DNA from: Clostridiales bacterium UBA6114
Lineage (GTDB): Bacteria > Bacillota > Clostridia > Oscillospirales > Butyricicoccaceae
DNA: 55,512 bases
Assembly: GCA_002423435.1 (NCBI GenBank)
Contig: DIWE01000027.1
Coordinates: forward strand, 20,669 to 76,180
Reading direction: 5' to 3'
Part shown: positions 24,482 through 32,881 of the stretch, piece by piece
Layout of the letters: each line of letters opens with the position of its first letter
Numbering within the stretch: the stretch's first letter is position 1
The notes under the pieces: generated by a model
Seen by the model: only the letters and a program-made list of their open reading frames with translations
The model's database searches: none
What the model was told of the DNA's origin: nothing
Position numbers and translations under genes: made by a program

Positions 24482-25552
24482 TCAGATCCGCTTACATATC
24501 GCCTCTCCCATTTCGCGCGTCGTACAGGGCGTTTCCCCGCTTTTTGCGATGTCGCGCGTGCGAAAGCCGCCCTCGAGGGCTGCGGAAACGGCGTTTTCTA
24601 TGCACCGCGCCTCGCTTTCGAGGCCGAACGAATACTTAAGCATCATGGCGCAGGACAAAATCGTGGCGACCGGATTGGCAATCCCTTTTCCCGCGAGGTC
24701 GGGCGCCGAGCCATGGATCGGCTCATACATCCCGAACGTGCCCTCGCCCATGCTCGACGACGGCAGCATGCCGATCGAACCCGTGATCATCGACGCCTCG
24801 TCCGACAGGATATCGCCGAACATATTCCCGGTGACGATCACGTCGAACTGCCGAGGGTTCATCACAAGCTGCATGGACGCGTTGTCGACGTACATATCGG
24901 AATAGGAGACCTCCGGGTAGTTAAGCGCGAGGCCGCGCATCGTTTCGCGCCAGAACCTCGAGGTTTCGAGCACGTTCGCCTTGTCGACGCTGCAGAGCCT
25001 CTTGCCGCGTTTCATCGCGAGCGAGAAGGCCACCCTGCCGATGCGCTCGATCTCCGAGCGCTTGTAAAGCATCATGTCATAGCCCGCGTCCTCGCCGTCT
25101 TTTTGGGTGCGGCCTCTTTCCCCGAAATAGATATCGCCGGTCAGCTCCCTTAAGATCACGATGTCGAGCCCTTCCCCGATGATCTCATCCTTGAGCGGGC
25201 AGGCGGATTTGAGCGCGGGATAGATCACCGCCGGCCGGATATTCGCGAAAAGGGAAAGCTCCTTGCGGAGGCCGAGAAGCGCCGCTTCGGGCCGCATGTC
25301 AAACGGCACCGAATCCCATTTCGGCCCGCCGACCGCGCCGAAAAGCAGGGCGTCCGACGACCGGCAGACCGCAAGCGTCTCCTCGGGCAGCGGCGTCCCG
25401 AAGCGGTCGTACGCACCCCCGCCGGCAAAAGCTTCTTTAAAGACAAACTCATGGCCGTATTTTTTCCCGACCGCCGTCAAAACATTCAGCGCCTCGCCGA
25501 CGATCTCCGGCCCGATGCCGTCGCCTTTGATTACCGCGATGTTATACCTCAC
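24482..25552 (-). CDS. leuB: 3-isopropylmalate dehydrogenase (356 aa)
   Basis: LeuB oxidises and decarboxylates 3-isopropylmalate to 2-oxoisocaproate with NAD. Through the citramalate route it can also act on (2R,3S)-3-methylmalate. Visible motifs are IAVIKGDGIGPEIVGEAL and NMFGDILSDEASMITGSIGM, with substrate residues in VILRELTGDIYFGERGRTQK. Start is GTG 25552, overlapping the leuD stop as GTGA, so translation is coupled. It is the last gene of the leu operon; the 218 bases to coaW hold a GC-rich dyad (around 24350-24385) that could terminate transcription. Confidence 0.97.
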   Translation of the reverse strand: MRYNIAVIKGDGIGPEIVGEALNVLTAVGKKYGHEFVFKEAFAGGGAYDRFGTPLPEETLAVCRSSDALLFGAVGGPKWDSVPFDMRPEAALLGLRKELSLFANIRPAVIYPALKSACPLKDEIIGEGLDIVILRELTGDIYFGERGRTQKDGEDAGYDMMLYKRSEIERIGRVAFSLAMKRGKRLCSVDKANVLETSRFWRETMRGLALNYPEVSYSDMYVDNASMQLVMNPRQFDVIVTGNMFGDILSDEASMITGSIGMLPSSSMGEGTFGMYEPIHGSAPDLAGKGIANPVATILSCAMMLKYSFGLESEARCIENAVSAALEGGFRTRDIAKSGETPCTTREMGEAICKRI

Positions 25553-26049
25553 TTTGCCCCTTCCTCCCTTGCGGCAACGGAAGGCAAAAGCCCGCCGAAG
25601 CGTATGATATTCCGGATAAATTCGGGAAACGGGGCGGCCTCATACTGCTCGCCCTTTGTCAGGTTTTCGATCTTCCCGGTTTCAAAATCGATCCTCAGCC
25701 GGTCTCCCGCCGCGGCCGACTCGGCCGCCGCGCCGCACTCCAGGATCGGGAGCCCTATATTGATCGAATTGCGGTAAAAAATCCGCGCGAAGCTTTTTGC
25801 GATCACGCAGGAGATCCCGCACGCCTTGATCGCGATCGGGGCGTGCTCCCTCGACGAGCCGCAGCCGAAATTCCGGCCCGCAACGATGATATCCCCGTCC
25901 TCCACCTTTCTGATGAAATCGCGGTCGATGTCCTCCATGCAGTGGGACGCGAGCTCTTTTTCGTCCGCCGTGTTCAAATACCGCGCGGGAATGATGACGT
26001 CGGTGTCGACATTGTCTCCGTATTTAAATACAGTTCCTTCCGTATACAT
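25549..26049 (-). CDS. leuD: 3-isopropylmalate dehydratase small subunit (166 aa)
   Basis: LeuD is the swivel subunit of isopropylmalate isomerase. Conserved parts are GDNVDTDVIIPARYL and IIVAGRNFGCGSSREHAPIA. The start is ATG 26049, as its beginning MYTEGTVFKYGDNVDTD matches the family and GGAGG lies upstream. An in-frame ATG at 26121 would add 24 residues encoded by the repeat. The ribosome site lies in the 3' arm of a 14-bp hairpin of that repeat, so translation may be damped unless ribosomes arrive from upstream. Confidence 0.96.
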   Translation of the reverse strand: MYTEGTVFKYGDNVDTDVIIPARYLNTADEKELASHCMEDIDRDFIRKVEDGDIIVAGRNFGCGSSREHAPIAIKACGISCVIAKSFARIFYRNSINIGLPILECGAAAESAAAGDRLRIDFETGKIENLTKGEQYEAAPFPEFIRNIIRFGGLLPSVAAREEGAK

Positions 26050-26052
26050 AAA

Positions 26053-26164
26053 AACCTCCATTCGCTCCGCGCACATATCAATTATCAAAAACCTCATAAG
26101 CGAATGGAGGTTTTTTGGCATGCGCCGCGGTTGCCGCTTTAAGGCGAGCGGCACGCCGTTTATT
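26053..26164. repeat. 112-bp repeat, copy 1 (adjacent to leuD)
   Basis: This copy matches 26191-26302 base for base except C/T at 26123. It contains an inverted repeat, AACCTCCATTCGCT (26053-26066) with AGCGAATGGAGGTT (26099-26112). A GC-rich dyad follows, GCCGC...GCGGC (about 26126-26154). On the minus strand it ends just before leuD and supplies its ribosome site. It encodes an open in-frame mini-ORF (MPKNLHSLMRFL...). Confidence 0.9.
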
Positions 26165-26167
26165 TAT

Positions 26168-26193
26168 GGTTCGTGTGATTTTTTCACACGAAC
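26168..26193. repeat. Spacer hairpin between the two repeat copies
   Basis: GGTTCGTGTGA and TCACACGAACC form a perfect 11-bp stem around TTTT. It fills most of the 26-base spacer between the two 112-bp copies. It could act as a weak terminator or a processing site in the leuC-leuD message. Confidence 0.6.
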
Positions 26194-26302
26194 CTCCATT
26201 CGCTCCGCGCACATATCAATTATCAAAAACCTCATAAGCGAATGGAGGTTTTTTGGCATGTGCCGCGGTTGCCGCTTTAAGGCGAGCGGCACGCCGTTTA
26301 TT
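26191..26302. repeat. 112-bp repeat, copy 2 (adjacent to leuC)
   Basis: This is the second copy, offset by 138 bases from the first with one substitution, and it starts six bases beyond the leuC stop. It carries the same 14-bp hairpin and GC-rich dyad. The near identity shows a recent duplication or strong conversion. Confidence 0.9.
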
Positions 26303-26307
26303 CAATG

Positions 26308-27567
26308 TCAGAGCTTGTCGGGTGAAACGATTTCCCCGGCGACCGCCGACGCCGCGGCGACGACGGGACTCGCGAGGTAGACCTCCGACTCCGCGTGGCC
26401 CATGCGCCCCACAAAGTTGCGGTTTGTCGTCGAGATTGCGCGCTCCCCTTTTGCAAGGATCCCCATATATCCGCCGAGGCACGGCCCGCACGTCGGCGTG
26501 CTCACGACGGCGCCCGCCTCGATAAAGATCTCAAGAAGCCCTTCCCGGAGCGCTTCGAGATAGATCTGCTGCGTCGCCGGAATGACGATCGTGCGCACCG
26601 AGGGGTCCACCCTCCGCCCTTTGAGCACCGCGGCGGCCTGGCGCAGGTCGCTTAAGCGGCCGTTCGTGCACGAGCCGATCACGGCCTGGTCGATTTTCAC
26701 GCCTTTTACCTCGTCGACCGGCTTTGTGTTCTCCGGAAGGTGGGGACATGAGACCGTCGGACGAAGCTTCGAAAGGTCGATTTCGATTACGTCGCTGTAC
26801 CCGGCGTCCCGATCGGCCGAAAAAACCGTGTAGTTTCTCTTCACTTTTCCTTTGATGTACTCGAATGCCGTTTCGTCCACCGGGAAAATCCCGTTTTTCG
26901 CGCCCGCCTCGACCGCCATGTTGGATATGGTAAAGCGGTCGTCGATCGACAGGGACGCGACGCCTTCGCCCGCAAACTCCATCGATCGGTAAAGCGCTCC
27001 CTCAACACCGATTTTCCCGATGATCGAAAGGATCAGGTCTTTGCCGGAAACCCACTCCGAAAGCGTTCCGGTAAGGACAAATTGCATCCCTTCCGGTACC
27101 TTGAACCATGCCTTCCCGTTTGCTAGCGCCGCGGCGAGGTCGGTGCTGCCGACACCCGTGGAAAAGGCGCCGAGTGCCCCGTAGGTACAGGTATGCGAAT
27201 CGGCGCCGATGATGACCTCGCCCGGCGCGACAAGCCCCTTCTCCGGGAGAAGGGCGTGCTCGACTCCCATCTGTCCGACGTCGTAGAAGTGCGTGATCGC
27301 GTGTTTTTTCGCGAAAGCGCGGGTGACGCTGCACTGCTGCGCAGCCTTGATATCCTTGTTCGGCGTGAAGTGGTCCATGACGAGGGCAACCCTGTCGGGG
27401 TCGAATACCTTTTGGAATCCGTATTTTTCAAATTCGCGTATGGAGATGGGCGCGGTAATGTCGTTTGCAAGCGCGAGATCGATCCGTGTTTCAATCAGCT
27501 CCCCGGCGCTTACGCTGCTCTTTCCGGCATGCGCGGCCAGTATCTTTTGCGTCATTGTCATTGACAT
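26308..27567 (-). CDS. leuC: 3-isopropylmalate dehydratase large subunit (419 aa)
   Basis: LeuC is the aconitase-family large subunit that carries the [4Fe-4S] cluster. The cluster cysteines are in VIGSCTNGRLSDLRQ and STPTCGPCLGGYMG. With LeuD it isomerises 2-isopropylmalate to 3-isopropylmalate, and citramalate to methylmalate in the CimA route. The length of about 420 identifies the short bacterial/archaeal-type LeuC. Start ATG 27567 has AAGGAGCATAACA upstream. It is separated from leuD by the duplicated repeat. Confidence 0.97.
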   Translation of the reverse strand: MSMTMTQKILAAHAGKSSVSAGELIETRIDLALANDITAPISIREFEKYGFQKVFDPDRVALVMDHFTPNKDIKAAQQCSVTRAFAKKHAITHFYDVGQMGVEHALLPEKGLVAPGEVIIGADSHTCTYGALGAFSTGVGSTDLAAALANGKAWFKVPEGMQFVLTGTLSEWVSGKDLILSIIGKIGVEGALYRSMEFAGEGVASLSIDDRFTISNMAVEAGAKNGIFPVDETAFEYIKGKVKRNYTVFSADRDAGYSDVIEIDLSKLRPTVSCPHLPENTKPVDEVKGVKIDQAVIGSCTNGRLSDLRQAAAVLKGRRVDPSVRTIVIPATQQIYLEALREGLLEIFIEAGAVVSTPTCGPCLGGYMGILAKGERAISTTNRNFVGRMGHAESEVYLASPVVAAASAVAGEIVSPDKL

Positions 27568-27585
27568 TGTTATGCTCCTTTCGGG

Positions 27586-29154
27586 TTATACCCTTTCAGT
27601 ATCGTGCAATAACTTATATTCAAAGGAGTCGACAAGCGCCATCCAGCTCGCCTGGATCACGTCGTTAGACACGCCGACCGTCGTCCAGACGCGGTCTCCG
27701 TCGGTCGAGCTGATCAGAACGCGCACGCGCGCCGCCGTCGCGTCCTTCGGGTCGAGCACGCGCACCTTGTAGTCGATCAGATGGATTTTCCCGATAACCG
27801 GATAAAAAACCTCGAGCGCGCGCCTAAGTGCCCGGTCGAGCGCGTTTACCGGGCCCTCACCCTGGGCCGCCGTCATTTCGCTTATGTTGTCCACCTTGAT
27901 TTTTACGATTGCGGAAACGCTGTTTTTCTCGATTGCCGGCTGTTCCCCGATAATCTTAAACTGTTCCAGCTCAAAAAAATGCCGCTCCATGCCGAGTTCC
28001 TTGCGGATAAAGAGCTCAAAGCTCGAGTCCGCGCTTTCGAACTGGAACCCTTCGTTTTCAAGCTCCTTTAATTTCAAAAGGATCCTCCCCAGTTCCGGCG
28101 AGTCCTTTGTAAGTTCAGGCGCGATCTTTTTCATTTTGCCGAGGACGGACGTCCGTCCCGAGACCTCGCTGATCAGAAAGCGCCGCTCGTTGCCGACAAG
28201 CTCGGGATCGATGTGTTCAAACGACTCACGGAGCTTGCTGACGCCGTCGATATGCATCCCGCCCTTGTGGGCAAACGCGCCGTCCCCAATATAAGGCGCA
28301 GTTTTCGGGATTGTCACGTTTGCGATCTCCGCGATATACCTCGCCGTGTCGGTAAGGCTTGCGAGGTTCCCGAATGGTACGCATTCGTATCCGCGTTTTA
28401 GCTGGAGCGCCGGGATGACCGTCGAAAGGCTCGCGTTTCCGCAACGCTCGCCGAACCCGATGAAGGTGCCCTGCACATGGCTTACACCGGCCAGCACGGC
28501 CTGCACCGTGTTCGCGTCGGCAAACCCCGTGTCGTTGTGCGTATGAATCCCTAAGGGAACCCGGAGCACCCCGGCGGCCTTTTTTACCGCCGCCTCGATT
28601 TCGTCGGGGAAGGCGCCGCCGTTTGTGTCGCAGAGCACGACGCGGCAGGCGCCCGCGGCCTCCGCCGCCCTGAGTGTGTCCATCGCGTATTCCGGGTTCC
28701 TTTTATAGCCGTCGAAAAAGTGTTCCGCGTCGAAAATCACTTCCTTGCCCGCCCGCCTCAAAAAAGCGATCGTATCGGAGATCATGCCGATGTTTTCCTT
28801 CTTCGTCGTGCACAGGACCTTCTCCACATGCATGTCGGAGCATTTCCCGAAGATGACGATCACCCCGACGCTCATCGCGGCGAGCTTTCTTACCGCTTTG
28901 TCGTCGCGCGCGGCCGCGTTTTTCCGCCGCGTGGAGCCGAAGGCGGCAAGGCGGGCGTTTTTTAAGGAGGTGCCCGAAAGGGCCGAAAAAAGTGCCTCGT
29001 CCTTCGGGTTAGACGCCGGATTTCCCGCCTCGATCAGCGGGATTCCGAACTCGTCGAGTGCCTTTACAATATTGATTTTATCGTCGATGGAAAAGGAGAT
29101 TCCTTCCCCCTGCGCCCCGTCCCTTAACGTCGTGTCGAGAAGTTCAATTTTCAC
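27586..29154 (-). CDS. cimA: (R)-citramalate synthase (522 aa)
   Basis: CimA condenses pyruvate and acetyl-CoA to citramalate, opening the threonine-independent route to 2-oxobutyrate and isoleucine. The HMGL-like barrel shows LLDTTLRDGAQGEGISFS and LGIHTHNDTGFADANTV. A LeuA-type regulatory domain occupies the C-terminal 130 residues. GAQGEGIS rather than LeuA's GEQSPG is typical of CimA. Start is GTG 29154 (MKIELLDTTL), with GAGGTG six bases before; GTG 29163 is too close to the ribosome site. It lies between leuA and leuC in the same operon, so LeuCD and LeuB would finish both pathways. Confidence 0.95.
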   Translation of the reverse strand: MKIELLDTTLRDGAQGEGISFSIDDKINIVKALDEFGIPLIEAGNPASNPKDEALFSALSGTSLKNARLAAFGSTRRKNAAARDDKAVRKLAAMSVGVIVIFGKCSDMHVEKVLCTTKKENIGMISDTIAFLRRAGKEVIFDAEHFFDGYKRNPEYAMDTLRAAEAAGACRVVLCDTNGGAFPDEIEAAVKKAAGVLRVPLGIHTHNDTGFADANTVQAVLAGVSHVQGTFIGFGERCGNASLSTVIPALQLKRGYECVPFGNLASLTDTARYIAEIANVTIPKTAPYIGDGAFAHKGGMHIDGVSKLRESFEHIDPELVGNERRFLISEVSGRTSVLGKMKKIAPELTKDSPELGRILLKLKELENEGFQFESADSSFELFIRKELGMERHFFELEQFKIIGEQPAIEKNSVSAIVKIKVDNISEMTAAQGEGPVNALDRALRRALEVFYPVIGKIHLIDYKVRVLDPKDATAARVRVLISSTDGDRVWTTVGVSNDVIQASWMALVDSFEYKLLHDTERV

Positions 29155-29206
29155 GGCGCACACCTCGTTTCCGTAATGTCAGCCTTTTTGATCGTACTGG
29201 CACGAT

Positions 29207-30724
29207 CTAAGCTTCCGCGAGATATCTGTTTACTCCATTTAAATAAGCCTTGATGCTCGCCTCGATGACGTCGGTCGAAAGACCGCGCCCCGTGACGCTC
29301 TCTTTCTCCTCATCGCTCTGCTTGATCTTTACGACTGCCTCGCCGAGCGCGTCCTCGCCCTCGGTCACCGAGTGCAGCGAGTAATTGTCGAGCTGAAAGC
29401 TCTTCCCGACGATTTTGTTGATCGCCTTAAAGGCCGCGTCGACCGGCCCTTCGCCGAGCGCCACCTCCTCGAGCTCTTTTTCTCCGTCGGACAGGAGGAT
29501 GTGCGCGACCGAGGACGACTGATTGCCGCTCTGGATGGCGTAGTTTACGAGGCTATAGCGGCCGGGCGCATCCTTGTGGCCGGGTCCCGCGAGCGCCTCA
29601 AGATCGCGGTCGGTCACAACCTTTTTCTTGTCGGCGAGCGCCTTGAAGCTCTCGAACGCTTCGTTTAACTCACCGTTTGTCAGCTTATAGCCCAGATAAA
29701 TAAGGCGTTCTTCAAACGCGTGGCGCCCCGAGTGCTTTCCGAGCACCATTTTGTTTTCCGGGATGCCGATCGACTCGGGCGTCATGATCTCATACGTCGT
29801 GCGCTCCGAAAGCACCCCGTGCTGATGAATCCCGGCCTCATGGGCAAAGGCGTTTGCCCCGACGACCGCCTTGTTCGGCGTGACCTGAAAGCCCGTGATC
29901 GTCTGGATCAGGCGGCTCGCCCTGTAAATATTCTTCGTTTCAATCCGGGTTTCGGCATCGAGCAGGTTTTTCCTGGTGTGCAGCGCCATGACGATCTCTT
30001 CGAGCGCCGCGTTGCCCGCGCGCTCGCCCAGACCGTTTATCGTACACTCGATCTGCGTGGCTCCCGCCCTCACCGCCGAAAGGGAGTTTGCGACCGCCAT
30101 CCCCAAATCGTTGTGGCAGTGCACCGAAACGATCACCTTTTCGATTCCCGCGGTCTTGTTCATGATATAGGAGACGATATCCTGCATTTCCTCGGGCAGG
30201 ACATAGCCCACCGTATCGGGAATGTTGATCACCGTCGCGCCGGCCCTGATCACCTCGGAGAAAAGCTTCACCAGGAAATCGCGGTCCGAGCGGCAGGCGT
30301 CCTCTGCGGAAAACTCGACTTCGTTTGTATATTGTTTGGCGTATTTGACCATTTCAACCGACTGTGCAAGCACTTCCTCCGGCGTCATGCGAAGCTTATA
30401 CTTCATATGAACGGGCGAAGTCGCGAGGAAGGTATGGATCATCGGCTGGCTTGCGCCCTTGACGCTTTCCCACGCGGCGTCGATATCTTCCCTGGTCGTG
30501 CGCGCAAGGCTGCAGACGACGGAATCCTTTACAATTTCGGCGATCGCCCTGATCGACTGCAGATCGCCGGGAGACGCGATGGCGAAGCCGGCCTCGATCA
30601 CGTCGACTTTAAGCTTCTCAAGCTGTTTTGCGACCTCTATTTTTTCGTTCAGATACATGCTGCAGCCGGGAGACTGTTCCCCATCCCGCAGAGTCGTGTC
30701 AAAAATCCGTATTTTTCTTGACAT
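29207..30724 (-). CDS. leuA: 2-isopropylmalate synthase (505 aa)
   Basis: LeuA makes 2-isopropylmalate from 2-oxoisovalerate and acetyl-CoA, the committed step of leucine synthesis. Motifs are IFDTTLRDGEQSPGCSM and VSVHCHNDLGMAVANS, with a C-terminal LeuA dimer domain for leucine feedback (from about residue 370). The start ATG has GGAGGGCCAGAAA upstream. It is the first gene behind the leu T-box leader, with a 200-base stretch containing a repeat element between terminator and start. Confidence 0.97.
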   Translation of the reverse strand: MSRKIRIFDTTLRDGEQSPGCSMYLNEKIEVAKQLEKLKVDVIEAGFAIASPGDLQSIRAIAEIVKDSVVCSLARTTREDIDAAWESVKGASQPMIHTFLATSPVHMKYKLRMTPEEVLAQSVEMVKYAKQYTNEVEFSAEDACRSDRDFLVKLFSEVIRAGATVINIPDTVGYVLPEEMQDIVSYIMNKTAGIEKVIVSVHCHNDLGMAVANSLSAVRAGATQIECTINGLGERAGNAALEEIVMALHTRKNLLDAETRIETKNIYRASRLIQTITGFQVTPNKAVVGANAFAHEAGIHQHGVLSERTTYEIMTPESIGIPENKMVLGKHSGRHAFEERLIYLGYKLTNGELNEAFESFKALADKKKVVTDRDLEALAGPGHKDAPGRYSLVNYAIQSGNQSSSVAHILLSDGEKELEEVALGEGPVDAAFKAINKIVGKSFQLDNYSLHSVTEGEDALGEAVVKIKQSDEEKESVTGRGLSTDVIEASIKAYLNGVNRYLAEA

Positions 30725-30740
30725 TTTCTGGCCCTCCTTT

Positions 30741-30866
30741 TTATTTTATCAGAATTGCCATAATATTGAAATCCCCGTCTTCCGGCGAAAGAGTCTTTAA
30801 ACCTTTATGCGCTGAGGCGCGCCACAAGAAACGCAAAAACTCAGGACGCATGAAGGTTTTGTGCAT
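30741..30866 (-). other. Mini-ORF and repeat-like element upstream of leuA
   Basis: An open frame of 41 codons (begins MHKTFMRPEFLRFLWRAS, ends ...NIMAILIK) stops 16 bases before leuA. It has no ribosome site. Leu is frequent (5 of 41) but not clustered, so a classical attenuation leader peptide is unlikely. The DNA at 30799-30906 has the architecture of the leuC-leuD repeat: arms AAACCTTTATGC and GCATGAAGGTTT, then GGTTGCCGC and GGCGAGCG.CACGC. It is most simply a diverged copy of the same element. Confidence 0.4.
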
Positions 30867-30942
30867 GTGGTGAGGTTGCCGCCCTTGGCGGCGAGCGCCA
30901 CGCACTTAAATTTGTTTTTTGCGTAGCAAAATGCCGCAGAAA

Positions 30943-31227
30943 CAAAAAAGCCTTCGTCTCCACTCAAGAGACGAAGGCTAAACTTCGCGGTACCACCCTT
31001 GTTGCCGATGCAGATAAGATAATGCAGCGGCCACCTTTCTACGCGTCCAACAACGCGCTTCCCGATAACGGCGGGTTCCCGTTCGCGCCTAACGGCTTTA
31101 CACCTTCAGCTGAATGTTCCGGGGGGAGCTTCTCCGATCATGCGCTGCCGTCTCGCACCAAACCGACGGCTCTCTGAAAAGCGAATAGCGGATACTTTAC
31201 CCTTTCATCACATTTTTCAATATTATA
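30943..31227 (-). promoter_or_regulatory. T-box leader of the leu operon, specifier CUC (Leu)
   Basis: The minus strand shows a full T-box. A loop-E-like AAAGTA is followed by the apical stem with AGAGAGCC. The specifier sits in GAAG-CTC-CCC (codon at 31126-31128), the T-box motif AAGGGTGGTACCGCG at 30986-31000, and a terminator stem AGCCTTCGTCTC / GAGACGAAGGCT (30949-30979) before TTTTTTG. Uncharged tRNA-Leu (anticodon GAG) should stabilise the antiterminator and switch on leuA-cimA-leuCDB. The same GAAG-NNN-CC frame gives a Phe codon in the aro leader, which supports the specifier call. Confidence 0.93.
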
Positions 31228-31233
31228 ATAAGC

Positions 31234-31263
31234 ATTATATTCATACGGACTTTATAAAGTCAA
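31234..31263 (-). promoter_or_regulatory. Promoter of the leu operon
   Basis: On the minus strand, TTGACT (31258-31263), an 18-base spacer and TATAAT (31234-31239), just upstream of the T-box leader. Confidence 0.75.
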
Positions 31264-31283
31264 GTTTTTTTTTTATCGGCTCG

Positions 31284-32669
31284 CTATTTTTGTAGTTTTT
31301 CACTAATTTGGTCGGCGACATAAAGCCCGTTTGCAGCAGCCTGCGAAAGGGACCTTGTCACCCCGGCGCCGTCCCCGATCGCGTAGATTTCTGAGCAGCC
31401 GTCGATGACGAAGTCCTCGCATTTCGGGCGGGCCGAGTAATATTTACACTCGACACCGTATAAAAGCGTGTCGTGGTTCGACGTCCCCGGCGCGATCTCA
31501 TTGAGCGCGTACAGGGTTTCGATGATATTGTCGAGCTGGCGCTTCGGCATACACAGACTCAAATCCCCGGGCACCGCGTGGAGCGTCGGCCGGGTCGTCG
31601 ACGCTTTCAGCCGCTTTTCGTCGGTCCTTCTCCCGTTTATCAGGTCGCCGAACCGCTGGACAAGGACGCTTCCCCCGCTGATCAGGTTCGCAAGCGAGGC
31701 GACCTCCCTTGCGTAATCGACCGGCGCTTTAAACGGCTGGGTGAAATTCGTCGTCGAAAGAAGGGCGAAATTGGAATTTTCCGTTTTCCTCGCCTCGTCC
31801 CGGTACGCGTGCCCGTTTACCGTCATCACGCCGTCTGCGTTCTCCATCACGACGTTTCCGCGCTCGTTAAAGCAGAACATCCTTGTGATGTCCCCGTAAC
31901 GCTTGGACCGGTACCAAATTTTCGGCTCGTAGATCCGCTTTGAGAAGTCCTCCCACACCATTGCCGGAAGCTCGACCCTGACGCCGATATCCACCTGCTT
32001 GTTCTGGAGCGGGACGCTGTTTTTCATGCACCACTTCGAGAAAAAGCTGTTTCCCGCGCGGCCGACGGCAAAGACGATGCGTTCGGCCGAAGCGGTCTTT
32101 TCAGCCTGCTTTTCCGTATATATAATCTCATGCTTTTCCCTGTCGACGTCGGTCACGCACGCGCCGGTCACGATCTCGCATTTTTGCCCGAGCGAATCGA
32201 TCAGCTTTCTCATCGTTTCAAAATTGGAATCGGTCCCGAGATGCTTGACCTGCGCCTGATGCATATGGAGGTCGTGCATGATGCACAGTTTTTTGAGCTC
32301 GTTGTCCGGCATGAAGCGCTCCGTCGTCGCGCCGAAGGAGACCATGATTTTGTCGGCCTCCTCGATATACCGGATCACCGTTTCAGGCTTTAAGAATTCG
32401 GTCAGCCATCCGCCGTACTCGGTGGAAATCACATATTTCCCGTCGGAAAAGGCGCCTGCGCCGGCCATCCCCTCCATAATGGAGCAGGACGTGCAGGAAA
32501 GGCAGCCGTCCGCTTTTTTCGCGATAACGGGGCAATACCGCTTCGTAAGGGGCGGACCCTTCTCGAGAATGCACACCGAGAGGTCCGGGTTCCTTTCAAG
32601 CAGCCTGTACGCCGTCATCAGTCCCCCGATTCCCCCGCCGATAATTGCCACATCATATTTTTTTGCCAT
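31284..32669 (-). CDS. FAD/NAD(P)-dependent oxidoreductase, COG2509-like (461 aa)
   Basis: The N-terminal dinucleotide fold AKKYDVAIIGGGIGGLMTAY is followed by a Cys-rich stretch KKADGCLSCTSCSIMEGMAG. Near the C-terminus is the second FAD segment EIYAIGDGAGVTRSLSQAAA. This layout matches uncharacterised flavin dehydrogenases (COG2509). The Cys cluster may bind a metal or be redox active. The start is uncertain (ATG 32669 or 32675) and the ribosome site is weak. It lies alone between the divergent leu and aro leaders. Confidence 0.82.
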   Translation of the reverse strand: MAKKYDVAIIGGGIGGLMTAYRLLERNPDLSVCILEKGPPLTKRYCPVIAKKADGCLSCTSCSIMEGMAGAGAFSDGKYVISTEYGGWLTEFLKPETVIRYIEEADKIMVSFGATTERFMPDNELKKLCIMHDLHMHQAQVKHLGTDSNFETMRKLIDSLGQKCEIVTGACVTDVDREKHEIIYTEKQAEKTASAERIVFAVGRAGNSFFSKWCMKNSVPLQNKQVDIGVRVELPAMVWEDFSKRIYEPKIWYRSKRYGDITRMFCFNERGNVVMENADGVMTVNGHAYRDEARKTENSNFALLSTTNFTQPFKAPVDYAREVASLANLISGGSVLVQRFGDLINGRRTDEKRLKASTTRPTLHAVPGDLSLCMPKRQLDNIIETLYALNEIAPGTSNHDTLLYGVECKYYSARPKCEDFVIDGCSEIYAIGDGAGVTRSLSQAAANGLYVADQISEKLQK

Positions 32670-32846
32670 TCGCATCAATCCCGCTTACAGTATAGGTCGC
32701 AGTATAACACAACAGTATTTATTTTACTATAAAAGCGCGTTTATTACAAGTTCCTGTTCCTGACAGAGCAGCGGACGAGGCTTTTCCCTCCGTTTAAATA
32801 GTATCTGCACGAGTCTAAATAATTTTGCCAAATTTACATTTGCCCC

Positions 32847-32876
32847 TTGACAGTTTCGCCCTTTTAAGTATATGCT
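32847..32876 (+). promoter_or_regulatory. Promoter of the aromatic operon
   Basis: TTGACA (32847-32852) with TATATG 16 bases later or TATGCT 18 bases later, placed just before the T-box leader. Confidence 0.7.
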
Positions 32877-32881
32877 GTTAA

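Noticed and set aside
26047..26154. Longer LeuD beginning at an upstream in-frame codon
   Set aside because: The added residues come from the repeat element and no ribosome site precedes those starts, whereas ATG 26049 has GGAGG and gives the family-standard N-terminus.
29720..30721. Plus-strand open frame of 333 codons
   Set aside because: It is the mirror of leuA on the opposite strand, caused by biased codon use; no domain is recognisable.
30741..30866. Leucine attenuation leader peptide before leuA
   Set aside because: The mini-ORF has no ribosome site and no run of Leu codons, and the operon already has a complete T-box.
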